Source: Pseudorhodoferax sp. Leaf274 (lineage in GTDB: Bacteria; Pseudomonadota; Gammaproteobacteria; Burkholderiales; Burkholderiaceae_C). Taken from it: 64,000 nt of DNA. Below are positions 39,401 through 46,612 of this stretch, in pieces. The notes under the pieces are model-generated. The model was not told where the DNA came from. It saw only the letters and a list, made by a program, of their open reading frames with translations, and did no database searches. Numbering within the stretch: the stretch's first letter is position 1; every line of letters starts with the position of its first letter. The stretch covers positions 248,001 to 312,000 of the forward strand of contig NZ_LMNA01000027.1 in assembly GCF_001422445.1 (NCBI RefSeq). The letters are read 5' to 3'. A program made the translations under genes and the position numbers.

Positions 39401-39499
39401 GACGGCACCAGCTGCCGCCACCAGATCGCCGACGGCGCTCAGCGCGAAGCCGTGCACGTGGCGGTGCTGCTGGACCGGTTGCGCGCGGCGCGCGCCTGA
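36446..39499 (+). CDS. FAD/Fe-S D-2-hydroxyacid dehydrogenase (YdiJ-like)
   Basis: 1017 residues, almost the length of E. coli YdiJ. FAD-binding PCMH domain (ARGGGTSQCGQTTGAAL near 88, TLGGMAGNNSCGSRS near 160), FAD-oxidase C-terminal domain (about 290-540), ferredoxin-type Cys clusters (CNNNGHC near 600 and CVGCKGCKRDCP near 655), and two CCG-type Cys motifs (HHCCGRTY near 815, SSCCGMAG near 950). It oxidises a D-2-hydroxyacid such as lactate, glycolate or 2-hydroxyglutarate and passes electrons to the respiratory chain. It starts 9 bp after the GntR stop and pairs logically with the divergent glyoxylate aminotransferase. The exact substrate is unproved. Confidence 0.88.
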   Translation: MHIDPASALLPAGTVLPPNETCEALARRLRAETEGEVLFDAGSRGRYATDASIYQIMPVGVLVPKTARDVALAIDIARDLKVPVLARGGGTSQCGQTTGAALVIDNSKHLRRVLDIDVQARTATVEPGLVLDHLNAQLKPHGLWYPVDVSTSAQATLGGMAGNNSCGSRSIAYGNMVHNVLGAQAWLSDGELVNFGPVAGLGGRAAAIADHVRKLAAQHSAEIAARWPKVMRRVAGYNLDIFYNQSEKPYTADGSVNLAHLLVGSEGTLAVTRSLTLQLSELPRAKVLGIVNFPSFHAAMDAAQHIVKLGPTAVELVDRTMIELALANPAFRPTVETALIGKPAAILLVEFAGSEKAALLPQLRQLVELMGDLGLPGSVVQMPDDAPQKNLWDVRKAGLNIMMSLKGDGKPVSFIEDCAVPLEHLAEYTDALTEVFAKYGSRGTWYAHASVGTLHVRPILDMRTDGGAKMRAIAEEASALVRKYKGAFSGEHGDGLCRGEWIEWQFGPAINAAFRSIKQHLDPIGLLNPGKIIDPPKMDDAALLRFAPPASPRPYQRIELKPVLDWSAWNVQADPVTEVTTAPGTGGDSTGGFAKAVEMCNNNGHCRKFDAGTMCPSYRVTRDEQHLTRGRANTLRLALSGQLGPDALASEELHATMDLCVGCKGCKRDCPTGVDMAKMKIEFLAHYKTQHGHTLKDRLIARLPDYAHRASRLPWLMNLRNRVPGAAWLGEKALGLSARRSLPAWRSDTFWRARDAQLFAGREATLAAAQAGQKTAVLFVDTFNGTFETENALAAARVLKAAGYLLHTVEKAGGHHCCGRTYLASGMVDEARAKAAALVDALAPFAQAGIAIVGLEPSCLLTLRDEALVMGLGDKAVSVSQQALLFEEFVAREAKAGRFSIALQPAGKPILLHGHCHQKAFGAVTPILDVLRLIPGAQPELIESSCCGMAGSFGYEAAHYAVSMQMAEASLLPAVRQQPDAIVVADGTSCRHQIADGAQREAVHVAVLLDRLRAARA

Positions 39500-39515
39500 C
39501 GCCCGGGCTCAGGCG
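39493..39515. terminator. Hairpin built from two convergent stop codons
   Basis: CGCCTGA / TCAGGCG with a 9-base GC-rich loop. The TGA of the dehydrogenase and the TGA of the opposing enoyl-CoA hydratase form the two stem arms. No T tract. It could act as a two-way terminator for the convergent genes. Confidence 0.4.
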
Positions 39516-40282
39516 TTGCGCTTGCGGTCGAAGAAGTGCTGCATGTAGGCAGCCGGCTCGCCGCCCGCATAGGACTGGCCGAACACCGCGATGCTTTGCT
39601 GGAGCCCGCGCTCCAGGTGCGGCGCCTCCCAGGCACGCAGCAGCGCCTTCTGCGCGCGCACGCTCTCGGGGCCGTTGGCCAGGATCTCGCGCAGCGTGGC
39701 GGCGACGTCCTCGTCCAGTGCCTCGGGCGCCACGCAGTTGGTCAGGTAGCCCCAGCGCTCGGCCTGCGCGCCGTCGATGGCCGCGCCGGTCAGCAGCAGC
39801 CAGCGCGTGCGGCCTTCGCCGACCAGGCGCGCCAGCAGGTTGGCGTGGATCACCGACGGGATGCCGATGCGCACCTCCGGCATGGAGAAGTGGCTGGCGG
39901 TGCTGCCGATGCGGATGTCGCAGGCCGCTGCCAGCTCCATGCCGCCGCCCATGCACCAGCCGGCCAGGCGCGCGATGGTGGGCACGGGGAAATCGCGCAC
40001 GGCCTCGCACAGGTCGTGCAGCCGCGTGATGAAGGCGACCGCCGTGTCGGGGTCGAGCCGGGCCAGCTCATGGATGTTGGCGCCGCCGACGAAGGCCTTC
40101 TCGCCGCTGCCACGCAGCACCAGCGCGCGCAGCCGCGCATCGCGCGCCAGGCTGCGCAGGGCCTGGGTCATCTCCACGATGGTGGGCGTGTCCAGGATGT
40201 TCAGCGCCGTGCCGTTGGCGATCTGCAGCGTGGCGACGCCGGCGTCGTCCAGGTGCAGCTGGGCGTGTTGCAAGGGGTTCAT
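39509..40282 (-). CDS. Enoyl-CoA hydratase/isomerase family protein
   Basis: 257 residues with the crotonase oxyanion-hole segments GSGEKAFVGGANIHELA (near 62) and AGWCMGGGMELAAACDIRIG (near 110). The Glu residues of true hydratases are partly replaced (SMPEVRIGIPSVIHA), so isomerase or thioesterase activity is possible. It probably acts on an acyl-CoA in the same pathway as the thiolase/DUF35 pair transcribed from the same strand at 41033-42606. Start at 40282 or the ATG 12 bp upstream. Confidence 0.85.
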   Translation of the reverse strand: MNPLQHAQLHLDDAGVATLQIANGTALNILDTPTIVEMTQALRSLARDARLRALVLRGSGEKAFVGGANIHELARLDPDTAVAFITRLHDLCEAVRDFPVPTIARLAGWCMGGGMELAAACDIRIGSTASHFSMPEVRIGIPSVIHANLLARLVGEGRTRWLLLTGAAIDGAQAERWGYLTNCVAPEALDEDVAATLREILANGPESVRAQKALLRAWEAPHLERGLQQSIAVFGQSYAGGEPAAYMQHFFDRKRNA

Positions 40283-40369
40283 GGCAGGTTCCATCGACGG
40301 TGTTGGCGCATCGGAGCATGCGGCAGGCGCCAGGCGATGCGGTCCGCAGTCCGCGCCGTCCGCCCTGTG

Positions 40370-41014
40370 CTACAGCACGTACTCGAGCGCCCAGTAATGC
40401 GGCCACGCATGCATGCGCACCTGGCGCGCCGCGCCTTCGAGCGCGCTGCGCAGCGCCTGCTCCGACGGAAAGTTCTTCAGCACGCGGTGCGTGGAGCCAT
40501 CCTGCAGGCGGCGCAGCTGGTATGTGTTGCCGAACGCATCCGTCTCTGCGATGGGCGTGCTGCTGCCCTCGACATAGCGGTTGTCGAGGAACACCACCCG
40601 TGCGCCCGGGGCAAGCGTGGCGTGCAGCCCCTGCAGGAACAGGGCCACGCGCTCCTGCGGGATGTGCGAGAACCAGAAGCCCGCAAACGCCGCGGAGAAA
40701 CCGCCCGGACAGGCCGGCAGCCGGTAGGCATCGCCCACCGCGAACAGGGCATGCGCGGCGGTGACACGGCGCCGCGCGATGGACAGTGTTTCCACCGACG
40801 CATCGATCCCCAGCATCTCCTGCACGACGGGGGCGAGGAAGCGGCTCCAGTAGCCGGTGCCGCAGGCGACCTCGACCAGCCTGCTGCCGTGGAACACCGT
40901 GGGCAGCCAGGCCTCGATCGCACGCAGGTCCGCCTGCCGTTCGGGCTTGTCGTAGACGCGGTCGTACTCCGGCGCCCTGGCGGCGTAGTAGCCCTGCATG
41001 GCGTCCGTGCCCAT
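40370..41014 (-). CDS. Class I SAM-dependent methyltransferase
   Basis: 214 residues. SAM-binding motif I is LVEVACGTGYWS near residue 47, with an acidic residue at the end of the second strand (MLGIDASVET). The N-terminal YYAARAPEYDRVYD is seen in the Methyltransf_25/11 group. The substrate cannot be told. It lies between the crotonase and the DUF35/thiolase genes on the same strand, but with gaps that do not prove one operon. Confidence 0.8.
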   Translation of the reverse strand: MGTDAMQGYYAARAPEYDRVYDKPERQADLRAIEAWLPTVFHGSRLVEVACGTGYWSRFLAPVVQEMLGIDASVETLSIARRRVTAAHALFAVGDAYRLPACPGGFSAAFAGFWFSHIPQERVALFLQGLHATLAPGARVVFLDNRYVEGSSTPIAETDAFGNTYQLRRLQDGSTHRVLKNFPSEQALRSALEGAARQVRMHAWPHYWALEYVL

Positions 41015-41032
41015 CCGGTTAGCCGCCCCGGC

Positions 41033-41437
41033 CTAGGCGGCCGGCTTGAACATCGGCAGCATGGCTCCGCCCTCGGCCGCCTTGAACACCAGCTCCACGC
41101 GCTGGCCGATGGCCAGGGCATCGAGGTCGCAGTCGACGATGTTGGTCATCATGGTCACGCCCTCGTCCAGCCGCACGTAGGCGATGGCGAATGGGACCGG
41201 GCCGACGCGGCGGCACACGGTGAAGCTGTAGATCGCACCCTTGCCCGCCGAGGGCTTGAACGCCGTGCGGTCGGACATGCAGAACGGGCATTGCGTGCGC
41301 GGGTACCAGTGCGGCTTGCCGCATTCCTCGCAGTGGCGCACCAGCAGTTGGCCCGCGGCGGTGCCGGCCCAGAACTCGGCGTTGTCGGGGTAGACGACGG
41401 GCGCCGGCCAGGTGCGGTCTTGTGCAAGCGTGGTCAT
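41033..41437 (-). CDS. DUF35 OB-fold/zinc-ribbon acyl-CoA-binding protein
   Basis: 134 residues. A rubredoxin-like zinc ribbon (CEECGKPHWYPRTQCPFC, about residues 36-53) precedes an OB-fold domain (IYSFTVCRRVGPVPFAIAYV). These proteins form complexes with thiolase-like partners and hold the CoA ester. The start is 2 bp after the stop of the thiolase, as is usual for such pairs. The two gene products very likely form one enzyme. Confidence 0.88.
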   Translation of the reverse strand: MTTLAQDRTWPAPVVYPDNAEFWAGTAAGQLLVRHCEECGKPHWYPRTQCPFCMSDRTAFKPSAGKGAIYSFTVCRRVGPVPFAIAYVRLDEGVTMMTNIVDCDLDALAIGQRVELVFKAAEGGAMLPMFKPAA

Positions 41438-41439
41438 GT

Positions 41440-42606
41440 TCAGGCCCTTTCCATGATGAGCGTGGCACTGCCGTGGCGCGAACCCAGCAGGCCGCCCGTG
41501 CCCTGCGCGAGCGCCAGGCCGCAGTTCTTCACCTGCACCGCGGGGTGCGCCTCGCCACGCAACTGGCGCACGGCCTCGATCACCTTGGTGATGCCGCCGC
41601 GGTTGGCCGGGTGGTTGTTGCACAGGCCGCCGCCGTCGGTGTTGACGGGCAGCTTGCCGCTGCCCGAGATCAGGTTGCCATCGGCCACGAAGCGGCCGCC
41701 CTCGCCGCGCTTGCAGAAACCCAGGTCTTCCAGCTGCATGAGCACGGTGATGGTGAAGCTGTCGTAGATGGAGGCGTACTGGATGTCGGCCGGCTTCACG
41801 CCAGCCTCTTCGAACGCACGCGGGCCGGACCACACGGCGCCCGAGTACGACAGGTCGATGTTGCCGCCCTCCTGGCCCTTGAGCGCCTCGCCCGCGCCGA
41901 GCACGTTGACGATGGGCCGCTTCAGGCTGCGCGCGATCTCGGGCCGCGTGACGACCAGCGCGCCGCCGCCGTCGCTGACCACGCAGCAGTCGAGCTTGTG
42001 CAGCGGGTCGGAGATCATGGGCGAGTTGACGACGTCCTCCACCGTGACCACGTCGCGCAGCATGGCGTGCGGGTTGTGCTGGGCGTGGTGCGACATCGCC
42101 ACCTTGATCCAGGCCAGCTGCTCGGCCGTCGTGCCCCAGTCGTGCATGTGGCGCATGGCGACCATGGCGTACATGTTCACCGTGACCGGGCCGAACGGCG
42201 CCTCGAAGGGCTGGTCGGGCAGGTTGGGCCCCCAGTTGCGCGGCTGCGTGCCGCTGGAAGCCTCGGAGCGCGGGCGCCCGGCCAGCGTGATCAGCGCCAC
42301 GTTGCACTTGCCGGCAGCAATCGCCTGCGCGGCATGGCCCACGTGGGCCAGGTAGGACGAGCCGCCCATGTCGGTCGAGTCCACATGGCGCGGGTGCAGG
42401 CCGATGTGGTCTGCGATGTTCAGCGCGCCCAGGCCCGGCGCGTCGCCGGCGCAGAAGTAGCCATCCACGTCGCCAAGCGTGAGCCCGGCGTCGAGCAGTG
42501 CACCGCGCGCCACTTCGGCGTGGAGCTGGGCCACGGTCTTGTCGGGCGCCTTGCGCGTGGGATGTTCGTAGGCGCCGACGATGCAGGCCTGGCGTTTGAT
42601 GCTCAT
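41440..42606 (-). CDS. Thiolase family protein (SCP-x type), DUF35 partner
   Basis: 388 residues. Features of the non-classical thiolase group: DMGGSSYLAHVGHAAQAIAA replaces the usual nucleophilic Cys loop, and the C-terminal NTDGGGLCNNHPANRGGI and CGLALAQGTGGLLGSRHGSA segments are present. Thiolases of this type, with a DUF35 subunit, work in steroid side-chain, acyl-CoA or ketone metabolism. The ATG at 42606 is chosen; the upstream extension is Arg-rich and unlike coding sequence. Confidence 0.87.
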   Translation of the reverse strand: MSIKRQACIVGAYEHPTRKAPDKTVAQLHAEVARGALLDAGLTLGDVDGYFCAGDAPGLGALNIADHIGLHPRHVDSTDMGGSSYLAHVGHAAQAIAAGKCNVALITLAGRPRSEASSGTQPRNWGPNLPDQPFEAPFGPVTVNMYAMVAMRHMHDWGTTAEQLAWIKVAMSHHAQHNPHAMLRDVVTVEDVVNSPMISDPLHKLDCCVVSDGGGALVVTRPEIARSLKRPIVNVLGAGEALKGQEGGNIDLSYSGAVWSGPRAFEEAGVKPADIQYASIYDSFTITVLMQLEDLGFCKRGEGGRFVADGNLISGSGKLPVNTDGGGLCNNHPANRGGITKVIEAVRQLRGEAHPAVQVKNCGLALAQGTGGLLGSRHGSATLIMERA

Positions 42607-42706
42607 GGGTCGTGTTCTCCCTCGGTCGGACTTGTTGCAGCGCGGGATCTTCGCAGCGGCCGCGTGGCGCGGCCGTCTCCGTCGGGACAAGGCGCAGCCG
42701 TGCCCA

Positions 42707-44464
42707 CTACTGCATCTGCGGCAGGTTGCCGATGCGCAGCAGCATCTCGGTGAACATCTGCATGTCGGCGTCCAGGTCCGCCACTTCCTTGAACTCGTTG
42801 GCGTTGTGCGCCGTGTACTTCTTGCCCGGCATGGCGGGGCCGAAGTTGATGGCGTTGGGCATCTGCTTGGCCGTGGTGCTGCCGGCCGTGGACACCGGCG
42901 CGGCCGGCAGGCCCGTGGTGTCGCCGAAGATGTTGAGCAGCGTCGCGAGCCAGGCGCCCTTGGGGTCGCGCGCCATCCAGTTGCCCTGGGTGTGGGCCAC
43001 CTCCACCGCGATGCCGTTGGCCGCGCCCCATGCGCGCACCCTGGCCTGCGTGGCCGCGCTGAGCGCCTCGGGCGTGTTGCCGCGCGGCATGCGCACGTTG
43101 GCCGTGACCTCGACCTTGCCCGCGTTCTCGCGCACCAGCGTGGGCGAGGCCGTCAGCGGGCCCATGAAGCTGTCGGCATAGGCCAGGCCCATCCTGTTGC
43201 CCAGGTAGTCCAGGCCGAACAGGTCGGCGATGTAGCGCGTGGCCTGGGCGTAGCCGTTGTCGGCCAGTGGCACGCCGGCCGTCTGCAGGAACAGCGCCAG
43301 GCGCGGCAGCGGGTTCACGCCCTCCTCGGGCCGCGAACCGTGGGCCGAGGTGCCGGTGACCTTGATGTCCACGCCATCGGCGCGCGGCGCCACCTCGATG
43401 GCGAACTTGCCCTGCGCGGTGTACTGCTGCACGAATGCGGTGGCGGCAGCCTTCAGCCTGCTGGCCAGCGCCGCCGGATCAGCAGCCTGCAGCCGCGCCG
43501 TGGCGGTCTGCGGAATTGCGTTGGCGGATGCCGCGCCGGCCAGCGCCGTGATCGTGGCGGCACCCGCTGCAGCCGGGCGTGCCAGGCCCACGGCAAAGCC
43601 TGCACGCAGCGCGCCCGTGCCCTTCTCGGCCACCACCGCTGGGTAGCGGCTGTCGAGCACGATGTTGTACTGGGGCAGCTGCGTGCGCTGCTGGTAGTAG
43701 CGGATCGCGTCGCCGCCGGTTTCCTCGGTCGTGTCGACCATGAGGCGGATGGTGCGGGCCAGCGGCAGGCCGCTGTCCTTCACCGCCTTCATGGCGTAGA
43801 GCACGGTGGCGATCGAGCCCTTGTCGTCGATGCTGCCGCGGCCATAGAGAAGGTCACCCGCGGGGCCGCCCACGCGCGTGAGCTTGAACGGATCGAGCCT
43901 GGTGCCGTCTTCGAGCACCCATTCGCTGGCGACCACGGGCACCACGTCGGCGTGCGTGAGGATGCCGAACTCCTCGCCACCGCTGCCCGCCAGCCGCACC
44001 TCGAAGACGCGGTTGTCGACGTTGCGGTATTGCAGGCCGAAGTCCGTGGCCATGCGGCCGAGCAGCTGGCCGAAGGCGATGATCTGCGGGTCTTCGTGCG
44101 GCGGCATGCTGCCGCGCACCGTGGGCAACGCCACCATGCGCGCGGTGGCGTCGATGACGCCGGCCTGGTTCGACAGCCTGTTGTGCAGGCCCAGCAGGCG
44201 CGCGGCCTGCAGCGATTCAGCGTCCGTCAGCGCCTCGCGCCGCTGCACGCGCTGGGCCAGCGGCGCCAGCGCAGGCCGGTCCTGTGCCACCTGGGCCAGG
44301 AATGCTGCGAACGATGCCGGCACGCGGCCCTGCTGCTGCGCAGCGATCTGGTCGAGTTCGGGCTTCTTGAGCGGGCTTGCCGGCGCTGTGCCGGTGGAGG
44401 TGGCGCAGCCGGCGAAGGCCAGCACGGCGGCGATGCTCGCCAGCCGGAAAGGAAGGGGGGTCAT
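42707..44464 (-). CDS. M20-family metallopeptidase lipoprotein
   Basis: 585 residues. The ATG at 44464 starts a lipoprotein signal with lipobox FAGC near residue 19. The M20 catalytic core has THADVVPVV (metal His and Asp), YGRGSIDDKG, and DTTEETGG with the general base Glu. A lid domain (about 290-420) and a late SAHGSRPEEG follow. PepV/Sapep-like dipeptidases share this order. It probably trims peptides or acylated amino acids in the periplasm. It is larger than cytosolic relatives by the N-terminal region (about 20-115). Confidence 0.86.
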   Translation of the reverse strand: MTPLPFRLASIAAVLAFAGCATSTGTAPASPLKKPELDQIAAQQQGRVPASFAAFLAQVAQDRPALAPLAQRVQRREALTDAESLQAARLLGLHNRLSNQAGVIDATARMVALPTVRGSMPPHEDPQIIAFGQLLGRMATDFGLQYRNVDNRVFEVRLAGSGGEEFGILTHADVVPVVASEWVLEDGTRLDPFKLTRVGGPAGDLLYGRGSIDDKGSIATVLYAMKAVKDSGLPLARTIRLMVDTTEETGGDAIRYYQQRTQLPQYNIVLDSRYPAVVAEKGTGALRAGFAVGLARPAAAGAATITALAGAASANAIPQTATARLQAADPAALASRLKAAATAFVQQYTAQGKFAIEVAPRADGVDIKVTGTSAHGSRPEEGVNPLPRLALFLQTAGVPLADNGYAQATRYIADLFGLDYLGNRMGLAYADSFMGPLTASPTLVRENAGKVEVTANVRMPRGNTPEALSAATQARVRAWGAANGIAVEVAHTQGNWMARDPKGAWLATLLNIFGDTTGLPAAPVSTAGSTTAKQMPNAINFGPAMPGKKYTAHNANEFKEVADLDADMQMFTEMLLRIGNLPQMQ

Positions 44465-44507
44465 GGGGGCTCCTCGGGTCAAGCGCCCAAGCTTAGCCCC
44501 ATGCGGC

Positions 44508-45446
44508 TCAGGGAACGGCGACGGCCACCTGGCCCGTGGCGAAGAAGCTGCGCAGGTTCTCCAGCACCAGGTCGCCCATGGCCTTGCGCGTCTCGTGCGT
44601 GCCGCTGGCCAGGTGCGGCAGCAGCACGGCGTTCTCGCAGGCGATCAGGCGGGCGGGCACGCGCGGCTCGTCTTCATAGACGTCCAGGCCGGCACCGGCG
44701 ATGGTCTTGTTCTCCAGCGCCTCGACCAGCGCCGCTTCGTCCACCACCGTGCCGCGCGCGATGTTGACGAGGAAGCCCTTGGGGCCCAGCGCGGCGAGGA
44801 TCTCGCGCGAGATCAAGTGGCGCGATTCGGCACCACCCGCGGCCGCCACGACCAGGAAGTCGGCCCAGCGCGCCAGGCCTTCGAGCGTGGCCTCGTAGCC
44901 TTCGACGCCCTCGACCGGACGCCGGTTGTGGTAGCGCACCTCCATGTCGAAGCCGCTCGCGCGGTGTGCGATCACGCGGCCGATGCGGCCCAGGCCCACG
45001 ATGCCGAGCTTCTTGCCGCTCACGCGCGTGGCCAGCGGGTACGGACCCTTGAGCCAGTCGCCGCGGCGCAGGTAGCGGTCGGAATCGCTGAAGCGGCGCG
45101 CCGCGTCGATCACCAGGCCGAACGCCGTGTCGGCCACGCAGTCGTTCAGCACGTCAGGCGTGTAGCCCACGGGGATATTGCGCGCGCGGGCGGCGGCCAC
45201 GTCGACCTTGTCGAAACCGACGCCGAAGCTGGAGATGACCTTCAGGTTGGGCAGCGCCGCGATGGTGGCACCGTCGATGCCGACACCGGCGCTCGTGGCC
45301 ACGCCCACGAAGCCGGCGCCTTCCCGCGCGAGATAGGCCTTGGGATCGGCCTCGCCGGCCAGCAGGTGGATGTCGTACTGGGCGGCCAAGGCTTGCTCGG
45401 TGGCGGGCAGCAGCTTGCCGATCTGGAGGATGCGTGGTCGGGTCAT
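44508..45446 (-). CDS. D-isomer-specific 2-hydroxyacid dehydrogenase (glyoxylate/hydroxypyruvate reductase type)
   Basis: 312 residues with the Rossmann motif GKKLGIVGLGRIGRVIAHRA near 145, and catalytic Arg (NIARGTVVDE), Glu (DVYEDEP) and His (LPHLASGTHETR) of the family. It reduces glyoxylate or hydroxypyruvate with NAD(P)H. This reaction complements the glyoxylate aminotransferase and YdiJ-like dehydrogenase at 34-39 kb, although it is not in the same operon. The ATG at 45446 is followed directly by the family start TRPRILQIG. Confidence 0.88.
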   Translation of the reverse strand: MTRPRILQIGKLLPATEQALAAQYDIHLLAGEADPKAYLAREGAGFVGVATSAGVGIDGATIAALPNLKVISSFGVGFDKVDVAAARARNIPVGYTPDVLNDCVADTAFGLVIDAARRFSDSDRYLRRGDWLKGPYPLATRVSGKKLGIVGLGRIGRVIAHRASGFDMEVRYHNRRPVEGVEGYEATLEGLARWADFLVVAAAGGAESRHLISREILAALGPKGFLVNIARGTVVDEAALVEALENKTIAGAGLDVYEDEPRVPARLIACENAVLLPHLASGTHETRKAMGDLVLENLRSFFATGQVAVAVP

Positions 45447-45487
45447 GGAGCAGAAGTCCGGTCGGTTGAAAGGAGGGTCGATGCGGC

Positions 45488-46531
45488 TCAGACAGCGTGG
45501 GCCGACTCCGGCGAGGATACGGGAGCGTGCGCCAGCGCCGCGACCTCGGCAGGCGCAAGCGCTTTCATGCGGTGGTCGCTCCAGACCTGGCGCCAGCGCC
45601 GCGCGCCAGGCAGGCCGTGGCGCAGGCCCATCATGTGGCGCGCGATCGCGTGCCAGTGGGTGCCGTGCGCGCGCGCCTCGCGTTCCATGTAGCGCAGCAT
45701 CTCTTCTTCGACCCATTCGCGCGTGCGCGCAGGCTCGTCGGGCAGGCCGAAGAAGGCGCTGTCCCACTCGGCCAGCCACCAGGGGTTGTGGTAGGCCTCC
45801 CGGCCCAGCATGGCGCCGTCCAGCATGGCGAGTTGCTCACCCACCTGCGCCGTGGTCTTGAGGCCGCCGTTGATGACGATGGCGAGCGCCGGGAAGTCGC
45901 GCTTGAGCTGGTGCACGAGTTCGTAGCGCAGCGGCGGGATCTCGCGGTTCTCCTTGGGAGACAGGCCCTTGAGCCAGGCATTGCGCGCGTGCACGATGAA
46001 GGTGCGGCAGCCGGCTTCGCTGACGGTGCCGACGAAGTCCCGCACGAAGCCGTAGTCCTCGCCGCGGTCGATACCGACGCGGTGCTTGACGGTCACCGGC
46101 ACGCTGACGGCATCGACCATCGCCTTCACGCCATCGGCCACCAGCTGCGGCTCGGCCATCAGGCAGGCCCCGAAGGCACCGCGCTGCACGCGTTCGGAAG
46201 GGCAGCCGCAGTTGAGGTTGATCTCGTCGTAGCCCCACTGCTCGCCCAAGCGGGCGCAGTGCGCCAGATCGGCCGGTTCGCTGCCACCCAGCTGCAAGGC
46301 AACCGGGTGCTCGCTCGCGTCCAACCGCAGATGCCGCGCCACATCGCCATGCAACAGCGCCCCTGTCGTCACCATCTCCGTGTACAGGCGCGCGCGCCGC
46401 GACAGCAGGCGGTGGAAGTAGCGGCAATGCCGGTCGGTCCAGTCCAGCATCGGGGCAACAGAAATGTGCAGCTCCGAGGGAAAACCCCTTTTCTCTGTGA
46501 AAACGCTGTCTGCGCTTGATGTTGGATTCAA
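45488..46531 (-). CDS. dusA: tRNA-dihydrouridine synthase A, 5' end supplied by the prophage
   Basis: About 347 residues. The DusA core is intact: ISVAPMLDWTDRHCRYFHRL, CGCPSERVQRGAFGACLM with the catalytic Cys, VTVKHRVGID and VINGGLKTTAQ. It uses FMN and NADPH to reduce U20 in tRNA. From about position 46490 upstream the DNA becomes AT-rich and the residues stop resembling host DusA, as expected when a phage inserts in the dusA start. No ATG stands before the core; a TTG at 46529-46531 is the most likely start, but GTG codons further upstream are open. Expression is probably driven by a phage-borne promoter. Confidence 0.85.
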   Translation of the reverse strand: MNPTSSADSVFTEKRGFPSELHISVAPMLDWTDRHCRYFHRLLSRRARLYTEMVTTGALLHGDVARHLRLDASEHPVALQLGGSEPADLAHCARLGEQWGYDEINLNCGCPSERVQRGAFGACLMAEPQLVADGVKAMVDAVSVPVTVKHRVGIDRGEDYGFVRDFVGTVSEAGCRTFIVHARNAWLKGLSPKENREIPPLRYELVHQLKRDFPALAIVINGGLKTTAQVGEQLAMLDGAMLGREAYHNPWWLAEWDSAFFGLPDEPARTREWVEEEMLRYMEREARAHGTHWHAIARHMMGLRHGLPGARRWRQVWSDHRMKALAPAEVAALAHAPVSSPESAHAV

Positions 46532-46580
46532 CTTGGTTCGCCTGAATTTGCCGTGATTTTTGGGGTCGAGTGCTACATTT

Positions 46581-46607
46581 GGTGCAACACAAATTTCATG
46601 TTGCACC
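46581..46607. promoter_or_regulatory. Perfect inverted repeat before the integrase start
   Basis: GGTGCAACA and TGTTGCACC, 9 bp each with a 9-bp spacer, ending 5 bp before the integrase ATG at 46613. No T tract. It could be an operator controlling int, an arm-type integrase site, or part of the divergent dusA leader. Confidence 0.5.
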
Positions 46608-46612
46608 GACCC

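Noticed and set aside
46581-46607. Inverted repeat as terminator of dusA or int
   Set aside because: It lies upstream of both genes and lacks a T tract on either strand.
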